From NCBI RefSeq assembly GCF_000244755.1, contig NZ_AHOO02000005.1:1-64000 (forward strand): DNA of 64,000 nucleotides. Reading direction: 5' to 3'. This DNA comes from Leptospira licerasiae serovar Varillal str. VAR 010. GTDB taxonomy: Bacteria > Spirochaetota > Leptospiria > Leptospirales > Leptospiraceae. The translations under genes and the position numbers were made by a program. A model generated the notes under the pieces. That model searched no databases, had not been told where the DNA came from, and saw only the letters and a program-made list of their open reading frames with translations. Positions 57,582 through 64,000 of this stretch are shown here, piece after piece; within the stretch, counting starts at the first letter, position 1, and every line of letters begins with the position of its first letter.

Positions 57582-58892
57582 CTATTTCCCAAAAATAGAA
57601 GTTCTGGCCCATACCAATCCGCTCAATAAGATCAAAATGAATATTCCGAACAGGATGGGATGTTGCCAGGCAGATACTCCTAATACAATTGCGGATAGAA
57701 CAAGCGCAACAGAAGGCAGAATTTTCCCTCCTGGAACCGTAAACGGTCTTTCTCTATCCGGCTGTTTTTTTCTGAGTACAAAAAAACTGATCATCGAGCA
57801 AAAATATAAAAGTAAGGCTCCAAAGGCTGACAATGTGATGAGTTCGGATGTTTTACCTGTGCATAATGCTGCGATCCCGAATGAAGTATTCGCAATCAGC
57901 GCGTTGGCAGGTGTTTTGAATTTTGGATGTACTTTGCCGAAAAATTTAGGAAGAAAGTTTGCTCTTCCAAATTCGAAACTGGCCCTTCCTCCTGCCAAAA
58001 TAATACCATGAAAGGAAGCGATAAGACCGAATAATCCGATGGTGATCAATAAGTGAAATGCCCATCCGGACTCTCCGTATAATTTTCGTAATGCGAGAGG
58101 CAGAGGATAGTCGGAGGCGGAGGCGCCCTGTTCAGGATATACGATCATCTCCCAGCCTCCTACTCCTATAGAAGAAAAAAACACCAATCCGCAAAGTATA
58201 ACCAAAGTAGCTAACGCGGATCCGAATCCGATCAGTATATTCCGTTGAGGGTCTTTTGTTTCTTCTGCGACGTTTGCCACTCCTTCTATCGCCAAAAAAA
58301 ACCAAACTGCAAACGGTAAAGAAGATAAAGCTCCGGTCCAACCGTTAGGCAATGGGTTGTAGGAAAACTTCTCCCAAGAAAAGTTAGGAAGGGTAAGTCC
58401 TGAAAATAAAAGTAGTTCAAAAACTGCTAATATAGTAATTCCAAATTCGAATGATGCTGCAAACTTTACTCCGAGTATATTCAAACTTGTAAAGAGCAAA
58501 TAAGCAACGATCGCAATCCAGATCGGATCTATGCCCGGAAAGAATAAGGAGAAGTAAGCGCCGATAGCAGCCGCGATCGCAGGGGGTGCAAATAAAAATT
58601 CGATCAACTGGGCGGTACCTACAATATAAGCCCATAAATTTCCAAGAGCTTCTTTACCGTAGTCGAATGCTCCTCCCGCTTTGGGGATCATACACGCAAG
58701 TTCGGTGTAGCTGAAAGAAAAACAAACATATAGCAGAATGATCAGTAAGGTGGCAATTCCTAGCCCTAAGGTTCCGCCGACCGGTAGACCCAAATTCCAA
58801 CCGAAATACATACCTGAAATTACGTATCCGACCCCTAAACCCCATAATAGCCAGGGGCCCAGGGTTCGACTGAATTCTTCTTTTGATTCCAT
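57582..58892 (-). CDS. APC-family ethanolamine permease
   Basis: 436 residues, about 12 helices of the APC superfamily, opening with LGPWLLWGLGVGYVISGMYFGWNLGLPVGGTLG and containing FAVWFFLAIEGVANVAEETKDPQRN. The sequence resembles the ethanolamine permease (Eat) group. It stands 104 bases upstream of eutB on the same strand, which strongly supports an ethanolamine uptake function. Confidence 0.85.
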   Translation of the reverse strand: MESKEEFSRTLGPWLLWGLGVGYVISGMYFGWNLGLPVGGTLGLGIATLLIILLYVCFSFSYTELACMIPKAGGAFDYGKEALGNLWAYIVGTAQLIEFLFAPPAIAAAIGAYFSLFFPGIDPIWIAIVAYLLFTSLNILGVKFAASFEFGITILAVFELLLFSGLTLPNFSWEKFSYNPLPNGWTGALSSLPFAVWFFLAIEGVANVAEETKDPQRNILIGFGSALATLVILCGLVFFSSIGVGGWEMIVYPEQGASASDYPLPLALRKLYGESGWAFHLLITIGLFGLIASFHGIILAGGRASFEFGRANFLPKFFGKVHPKFKTPANALIANTSFGIAALCTGKTSELITLSAFGALLLYFCSMISFFVLRKKQPDRERPFTVPGGKILPSVALVLSAIVLGVSAWQHPILFGIFILILLSGLVWARTSIFGK

Positions 58893-59083
58893 CTCTATTG
58901 GCTACGTAGCAAGAAGTATGCCCGGATTAAATCAGCTCTTATTTATGAAATGTAGGAGTTCCAACGAGCACATTGCCTAGATCCAAGACTGTTAGTTTAT
59001 TACGCGATTCGATCTCAAAACGAAGTTCGTTTCTTCTATAGGAAAAAACTCGACGTCTAAACTTATACCAGGGAGCATTCAAT

Positions 59084-60940
59084 ATGCCTCAATTAAGATC
59101 TCGTACTTCCACCCACGGACGCAATATGGCCGGAGCCAGAGCTCTCTGGCGAGCCACCGGTATGAAAGAAGGTGATTTCGGAAAACCGATCATCGCAATT
59201 GCAAACTCATTCACCCAGTTCGTTCCAGGACATGTTCATTTAAAAGACCTAGGGCAAATGGTCGCAAGAGAAGTGGAGAAGGCGGGAGCCGTCGCAAAAG
59301 AATTTAATACGATCGCAGTAGATGACGGTATCGCTATGGGGCATGGCGGAATGTTATACTCTTTACCAAGCCGAGACTTGATCGCCGACTCGGTTGAATA
59401 CATGGTCAACGCTCATACTGCGGATGCACTTATCTGTATTTCCAATTGTGATAAGATCACACCAGGAATGCTCATGGCCGCTCTTCGATTGAATATCCCT
59501 ACCGTTTTCGTTTCCGGCGGGCCTATGGAAGCTGGAAAAGTAAATTGGAATGGAGACATTCGCAAATTGGATTTGGTGGACGCAATGGTAGAAGCCGCCA
59601 ATCAAAATGTTTCGGACGAACTCGTAGAACAAATAGAACGTTCTGCTTGTCCTACTTGCGGGTCTTGCTCCGGAATGTTCACTGCAAATTCAATGAACTG
59701 TCTTACGGAAGCATTAGGACTTTCTCTTCCAGGAAACGGTTCCACATTAGCAACTCATGCCGACAGAAAACAACTCTTCTTAACCGCAGGAAGATTGATC
59801 GTAGAACTTGCAAAAAGATATTACGAACAAGACGATGAGTCCGTTCTTCCAAGAAATATCGCCACTTACGAAGCGTTCCAAAATGCAATGAGCTTGGACG
59901 TAGCAATGGGAGGATCCACAAATACTGTCCTTCATATTCTTGCTGCAGCTCATGAAGCCGGCATCAATTTCAAAATGCACGATATTGATCTGATTTCCAG
60001 AAGAGTTCCTTGCGTTTGTAAAGTTGCTCCTGCCACTCAAAAATACCATATGGAAGATGTTCATAGAGCAGGTGGAGTCATAGGTATTCTCTCCGAATTG
60101 GACAGAGCTGGACTCATTCATAGAGATGTGCCTACCGTCCATTCCGCTACATTAGGAAAAGCTTTAGAAGAATGGGATATCGTTCGTCAAAAAGAAAACT
60201 CCAAAGCATATGCATTATTCTCCGCAGCGCCTGGTGGAATTCCTACAACGGAAGCATTTTCCCAAGACAAACGTTGGCCGGAGCTAGACTTAGACAGAAC
60301 GAACGGATGCATCCGGGATGTAGAACATGCATACTCTCAAGATGGTGGGCTCGCCGTTCTTTACGGAAATATAGCTCCGGAAGGTTGTATCGTTAAAACA
60401 GCAGGAGTTGACGAGTCCATTTGGAAATTCAAAGGCAGAGCCAGAGTAATGGAAAGCCAAGAAGAAGCCGTCGCAAAAATCCTAGGCAATGAAGTTGTAG
60501 AAGGCGATGTAGTCGTCATCCGCTACGAAGGTCCAAAAGGAGGACCTGGAATGCAGGAAATGTTATACCCTACTTCTTATCTGAAATCCAAAGGTTTAGG
60601 AAAGGCATGTGCACTTCTAACAGACGGAAGATTTTCCGGAGGAACATCCGGACTTTCCATAGGGCATGTTTCTCCGGAAGCTGCTGCAGGTGGAGTCATC
60701 GGTTTAGTAGAAGAAGGAGACATCATAGAGATAGATATCCCGGATAGATCCATTCATTTAAGAGTGAGTGACGCGGAACTTTCGGATCGCAGAGATAGAA
60801 TGAACGAAAAAGGAAAAGATGCTTGGAAACCTAAGTCCAGAAAAAGAACCGTTTCCGCCGCACTCCGAGCATATGCAGCGATGACTACTTCTGCGCATAC
60901 CGGAGCAGTCAGAGACGTTAGCCAAGTAGAACATCAATAA
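59084..60940 (+). CDS. ilvD: Dihydroxy-acid dehydratase
   Basis: 618 residues, the E. coli-length type. It carries iron-sulfur ligands around [11 protein letters not shown] (Cys122) and [13 protein letters not shown] (Cys189-Cys195), the substrate loop [12 protein letters not shown], and the C-terminal [21 protein letters not shown]. It makes 2-oxo acids in isoleucine/valine synthesis. An AGGGAG site precedes the ATG. Monocistronic; a strong 13-base-pair hairpin follows. Confidence 0.96.
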   Translation: MPQLRSRTSTHGRNMAGARALWRATGMKEGDFGKPIIAIANSFTQFVPGHVHLKDLGQMVAREVEKAGAVAKEFNTIAVDDGIAMGHGGMLYSLPSRDLIADSVEYMVNAHTADALICISNCDKITPGMLMAALRLNIPTVFVSGGPMEAGKVNWNGDIRKLDLVDAMVEAANQNVSDELVEQIERSACPTCGSCSGMFTANSMNCLTEALGLSLPGNGSTLATHADRKQLFLTAGRLIVELAKRYYEQDDESVLPRNIATYEAFQNAMSLDVAMGGSTNTVLHILAAAHEAGINFKMHDIDLISRRVPCVCKVAPATQKYHMEDVHRAGGVIGILSELDRAGLIHRDVPTVHSATLGKALEEWDIVRQKENSKAYALFSAAPGGIPTTEAFSQDKRWPELDLDRTNGCIRDVEHAYSQDGGLAVLYGNIAPEGCIVKTAGVDESIWKFKGRARVMESQEEAVAKILGNEVVEGDVVVIRYEGPKGGPGMQEMLYPTSYLKSKGLGKACALLTDGRFSGGTSGLSIGHVSPEAAAGGVIGLVEEGDIIEIDIPDRSIHLRVSDAELSDRRDRMNEKGKDAWKPKSRKRTVSAALRAYAAMTTSAHTGAVRDVSQVEHQ

Positions 60941-60948
60941 ATTTTAGA

Positions 60949-60980
60949 TCTCATTAAAACCCTGCATGGTTTTAATGAGA
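60949..60980 (+). terminator. 13-bp perfect hairpin after ilvD
   Basis: TCTCATTAAAACC pairs without mismatch with GGTTTTAATGAGA around a 6-base loop, nine bases after the ilvD stop. No U-tract follows, so it may act as an mRNA 3' stabiliser or a Rho-assisted stop rather than a simple intrinsic terminator. Confidence 0.5.
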
Positions 60981-61078
60981 CAGAACTATTCCTCGAGTAA
61001 GGGAATCCTGAAAGAATAAAAAACCGATGCTTGATAAAAAGACTGGAAACCGATCTTAAAAGAGAGTATCTTCTACTT

Positions 61079-61690
61079 ATGTCGAAAATTGCCCTTACTC
61101 TCCCCTCTGTACAAACTCCCTCTGAACTAATGGATTTCCTTAAAAAGGAATCGGATAATCCGAACTTCGATCTTTGGTTGGATCAATTGTCCGAAAGAGC
61201 AAGATCAGGAGACAAACTAGTTTGGAGTTTTTTATACCAAGCGATCAGAGAGGCAGATTCGGGCAGATTGTCCTGGGGATTTCATAAAAGACTTCTTTCC
61301 GGGATCTTTCATATGCTTTCTCGGATCGGAGATTCTCAATCTTATAGATTATTTATCAACTACGTAAAGTCCTTGGACAGGACTATTCCGACAGGCGCAT
61401 TGGAACTGATCGGAGATCTGATCCCTACATTCAAAGAAATTGATATAGACGAGATCATATCCATTTCTTCTCTAAACGATCCTTTCAAATCAGCTTTTGG
61501 GATCTATGCATTGGCACAAATCGTTTTAGAAGACAGGATTCCTGAAGAAAAAATAGAACAAGTAAAATCCTTCTTAAGAGACTATCATAATCCAAGCTAT
61601 TATTTAGATCATCTGGTAGAAAGAACTCTCGAGTTTTTGGAAAGGGATAATTCTGATATCTTGGCTTTCGTAGAACAACTCGCCAGTTAA
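61079..61690 (+). CDS. Hypothetical helical protein
   Basis: About 203 residues (219 if a TTG at 61031 is used). All-helical with HEAT-like character (SFLYQAIREADSGRLSWGFHKRLLSGIFHML). No signal peptide, no recognised domain. Neither start has a convincing ribosome site: AGAGAG lies 12 bases before the ATG at 61079. A terminator follows. Confidence 0.55.
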   Translation: MSKIALTLPSVQTPSELMDFLKKESDNPNFDLWLDQLSERARSGDKLVWSFLYQAIREADSGRLSWGFHKRLLSGIFHMLSRIGDSQSYRLFINYVKSLDRTIPTGALELIGDLIPTFKEIDIDEIISISSLNDPFKSAFGIYALAQIVLEDRIPEEKIEQVKSFLRDYHNPSYYLDHLVERTLEFLERDNSDILAFVEQLAS

Positions 61691-61766
61691 ATTACTCAAA
61701 CCAGTTTGTTTGAAAATTTGATTTCGCTCCCGAAAGGACGCGGATAAGAAAAGGTTCCGCTCGAAA

Positions 61767-61794
61767 AAAAAGGAAGTCTTTCGACTTCCTTTTT
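61767..61794. terminator. Bidirectional intrinsic terminator
   Basis: AAAAAGGAAGTC (61767-61778) pairs perfectly with GACTTCCTTTTT (61783-61794) around TTTC. It lies between the stops of two convergent genes, with an A-run on one side and a T-run on the other. Confidence 0.85.
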
Positions 61795-61821
61795 CAACTT
61801 CTTCAGAGTTTAAGAAGAATT

Positions 61822-63495
61822 TTATGCTGAGTATTGGTCCATTAAAGATTTTGCAATTACTCTAAGAGCCATTACTTCTTCCGCACCTTCAAAGATGGAG
61901 AACACGCGAGCATCTACGAAGTAACGAGAGACTGCGTATTCTTCCGCATAGCCCATTCCTCCGTGGATCTGCATAGCTTCTCTTGTTACCCATTCTGCGA
62001 CCTTAGAAGCGTAAAACTTGATCAAAGTTGCTTCCATCTGTCCTTCGTGATTGTCCAAAAGTTTCGCTACGGTATTAGTGAACTGGCGAGATGCCTGAAC
62101 GATCATAGCCATACGAGCGATCTTATACTTGGTCAGGTTATAATCGAAGATAGGTTTTTGGAAAACTTGTCTCTCTTGAGCGTAACGAAGACCAGCCTCT
62201 AGAGCAGCTTGCATTACCCCGTTTGCACGAGCCGCTGTTTGGATCCTTCCGCCTGCGAAACCTTCCATTTGGAAATAGAATCCTTTTCCTCTACCTGCTT
62301 CTCCTCCGATCAAGTTCTCTTCCGGAACGAAATAATCCTCGAAAGAAACTTCGAAAGAGTGCATACCCCGATAACCTATGGTTCCGATCGCTTTACCGGA
62401 AATTCTACCGCCGCCGTCTTGTTTATAATCGAATTCGTGACCGGTAAAACTTGGCTTCTCCGCAAGAACGATAGAAAGACCTTTGTGTTTCAACTCAGGA
62501 TCGGTTTCAGTTCTTACAAGGATAAGAAGAAGGTTCGCATAACCAGCAAAAGTACACCAGGTCTTAACACCGTTGATGGACCAGCCTCCGTCCACTTTTT
62601 TAGCAGTTACGGAAACTCCCGCAACGTCCGAACCGTAGTTAGGCTCAGTTACCATGATACCGCCCATCTTCTCTCCGGAAGCGATAAGAGGAAGCCACTT
62701 CTCTTTTTGAGCGTCGGTCCCACCTTTTAATAATGCTTTAGAAAGAATTTCAGGACGAGTGATCAAAGATCCAGCGATCCCCAAAGATCCTCTGGAAAGT
62801 TCTTCGGTTACGACTAACATGGAAATATTGTCAGGCTTATCGTTAGGTTGTAATCCACCGTAAGTTTCAGGGATACAAAGACCGAAACATCCCATGTCTC
62901 TTAAACCTTGGATGATCTCTTCCGGAACGATATCGTCGTGACGGTGAACATGCTCCGCTTTCGGAGCCACCACCTCTTCCGCGAACTGTTTGAAAGTTTG
63001 GCGGAACATTTCGTGGTCTTCGCTCAATCCATAAGCTCCGAAACTTCCTGAAGAAGCGATCAGGTCAGCGATATGATTATAGTTTTCGATCGCACTGGAT
63101 TCTTCTAAGAATTTATTAGTAGCGTCATCGAATAATTTAGAAACCAGTTCTTGGGTGGAAATTCCGTATTCGGAAGCTCTTGAACTGAACTCGGTGCGGA
63201 TATGAGAAACAACTTCCGCTGCGAAAACCTGAGCCATTAACTTTTCGAGTTCGCCTGTTCCGAGAGAATCGTTCCAAGCGTAATCTATAAAGTTTTCCGC
63301 GATCTTTTGTTCGGAGGTCAACCAAGCGATTTGGTATTGTACGAATTGGTTTTGGTCCATTTTGGAAACGGAAACTTTTCCATTGGAACTACATTTAGCC
63401 GCTAAGGCCTTGGTTACTTGTTCGATTATTGCTGAAGACTTGCTTAAAGCCTGTTTTGCCGCCGAAGAGTCCGTCGGAGCTTTCGTTGCCATCAT
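61822..63495 (-). CDS. Long acyl-CoA dehydrogenase, possibly methylsuccinyl-CoA dehydrogenase
   Basis: 557 residues. A helical N-terminal extension of about 150 residues precedes a complete acyl-CoA dehydrogenase fold (FGLCIPETYGG, GIMVTEPNYGSDVAGV, QIHGGMGYAEEY). The catalytic Glu lies in the C-terminal IFEGAEEVMALRVIAKSLMD. This extension plus C-terminal Glu position is what distinguishes (2S)-methylsuccinyl-CoA dehydrogenase of the ethylmalonyl-CoA pathway. That assignment is inferred, because no other pathway gene is in view. AGGAA precedes the start. Confidence 0.75.
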   Translation of the reverse strand: MMATKAPTDSSAAKQALSKSSAIIEQVTKALAAKCSSNGKVSVSKMDQNQFVQYQIAWLTSEQKIAENFIDYAWNDSLGTGELEKLMAQVFAAEVVSHIRTEFSSRASEYGISTQELVSKLFDDATNKFLEESSAIENYNHIADLIASSGSFGAYGLSEDHEMFRQTFKQFAEEVVAPKAEHVHRHDDIVPEEIIQGLRDMGCFGLCIPETYGGLQPNDKPDNISMLVVTEELSRGSLGIAGSLITRPEILSKALLKGGTDAQKEKWLPLIASGEKMGGIMVTEPNYGSDVAGVSVTAKKVDGGWSINGVKTWCTFAGYANLLLILVRTETDPELKHKGLSIVLAEKPSFTGHEFDYKQDGGGRISGKAIGTIGYRGMHSFEVSFEDYFVPEENLIGGEAGRGKGFYFQMEGFAGGRIQTAARANGVMQAALEAGLRYAQERQVFQKPIFDYNLTKYKIARMAMIVQASRQFTNTVAKLLDNHEGQMEATLIKFYASKVAEWVTREAMQIHGGMGYAEEYAVSRYFVDARVFSIFEGAEEVMALRVIAKSLMDQYSA

Positions 63496-63657
63496 TTGTT
63501 CCTACCGATATTGGGAAATATTACTCAAAATACTATAACCTGGGGCCGTTTCGGCCTGTCATTTAAGTTTTTGAACACAAGTCCCGGGAAGAAATGAGAC
63601 AGAATCAAGGAAAGAAGGTGCTTCTTCCTCCCGATGGAAGCTGTAGGAGTTCCTAAA

Positions 63658-63915
63658 TCAACCTTCCATATTACGGACCAAAGAGGATCTGATCTTTAAA
63701 AGATTATTCCGGATTCTTCTCTTTTGGTCATCAGTCAAATGGATCTCTTTTCTTTCCGCCCGATCTAAGACCAAACTTGCCTTTTCCACGAACTCGACAG
63801 CAGCGTCGCTTGCAGATTCTCTCTTAAGCTGTTTTTCCTTAAAAAGATCCAATGATCTTTGGACTTCTTTTAATTGTTCTGTGACCGAAACGATTTCTTC
63901 TACGGGGGAACTCAT
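63658..63915 (-). CDS. Small coiled-coil protein
   Basis: 85 residues, highly charged and predicted helical throughout (VTEQLKEVQRSLDLFKEKQLKRES and LTDDQKRRIRNNLLKIR). AGGAG precedes the ATG. Family unknown. It sits 12 bases after the partial gene at the window end and before the long acyl-CoA dehydrogenase. Confidence 0.6.
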   Translation of the reverse strand: MSSPVEEIVSVTEQLKEVQRSLDLFKEKQLKRESASDAAVEFVEKASLVLDRAERKEIHLTDDQKRRIRNNLLKIRSSLVRNMEG

Positions 63916-63927
63916 GATCGCACTCCT

Positions 63928-64000
63928 TTATTCGTAAAGAACGTCGATGTATTTTTTCTTAGCTTCGGCATGTTCTTTAAAACTTTTAGAGAAGTAATGG
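63928..64000 (-). CDS. 3' end of an unidentified gene
   Basis: An open frame with no stop enters from the window edge and ends with TAA at 63928, encoding a charged helical tail (FKEHAEAKKKYIDVLYE). Too little remains to name it. It is the upstream operon partner of the small coiled-coil gene. Confidence 0.5.
   Translation of the reverse strand, partial: HYFSKSFKEHAEAKKKYIDVLYE

Noticed and set aside
58893..59083. Possible cobalamin riboswitch before the ethanolamine genes
   Set aside because: No B12-box or long structured leader is visible; only the dispersed short palindrome was found.

Overview
This window looks like a chromosomal segment of a spirochaete of the genus Leptospira. The main evidence is a set of genes whose closest remembered relatives are leptospiral: a LipL41-type lipoprotein, OmpL47-type beta-barrel/Ig-like proteins, a giant lipoprotein resembling the LIC12048 family, FlbD with a periplasmic-flagellum motor operon, and many lipoproteins with loose spirochaetal lipoboxes. 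The base composition is moderate. I see no phage, insertion sequence, CRISPR array or rRNA. The species cannot be named from the sequence alone.

Layout. 1-6.2 kb (minus strand): a giant lipoprotein gene followed by an SpvB/TcaC-type secreted-protein gene. Each is broken by a single-base indel in a short A/T run. 6.2-7.2 kb: a 1-kb AT-rich non-coding stretch with nested inverted repeats and a tandem pair of operator-like palindromes. 7.2-10.9 kb (plus): an SDR / SCP2-type thiolase / DUF35 acyl-CoA module, a lipoprotein cytochrome c, a zinc ribbon and a STAS protein. 10.9-16.0 kb (minus): a glycosyltransferase-flbD-motA-motB-fliL-kdsB operon behind an MCE/MlaD protein. 16.2-19.3 kb (plus): ftsQ-ftsA-ftsZ. 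19.3-31.4 kb: mostly single or paired housekeeping and envelope genes (LipL41-like, phosphoesterase with BASS transporter, map, LMW phosphatase, SDR, amidohydrolase, RDD, GST, MORN). It also holds a MarR-thioesterase pair with a 24-bp perfect palindrome. 31.5-34.9 kb: a LysM-FecR protein and two OmpL47-type proteins. 34.9-38.0 kb: a membrane protein, a DUF488 remnant, an Acg-type nitroreductase, TrmO and a lipoprotein. 38.4-41.9 kb (plus): sppA, a membrane protein, surE, a TPR protein and three tRNAs (Pro, Arg, His). 42-44.9 kb: a CPBP protease, a TIGR01777 oxidoreductase and thioredoxin. 45-53.4 kb (minus): an AidB-like acyl-CoA dehydrogenase and the glnD-GH13 and metG genes. 53.5-55.2 kb: small uncharacterised genes. 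55.3-58.9 kb (minus): an ethanolamine module (permease, eutB, eutC). 59.1-60.9 kb: ilvD. 61.0-64 kb: an uncharacterised protein, a long acyl-CoA dehydrogenase resembling methylsuccinyl-CoA dehydrogenase, and two small genes, the last cut by the window end.

How it fits together. Most of the window is core genome: cell division, flagellar motor, nitrogen control, amino-acid and tRNA metabolism, and acyl-CoA chemistry suited to an organism living on fatty acids and two-carbon compounds. The accessory-looking parts are the broken SpvB/giant-lipoprotein locus, the OmpL47/FecR surface cluster and the DUF488 remnant. The least explained signals are non-coding: the nested repeat at 6.5 kb, tandem palindromes before the SDR operon, the MarR-type palindrome at 29.7 kb, a multi-hairpin GC-rich element at 44.9 kb, and a short dispersed palindrome related to TGTNGGAATTCCNACA found in several intergenic gaps.
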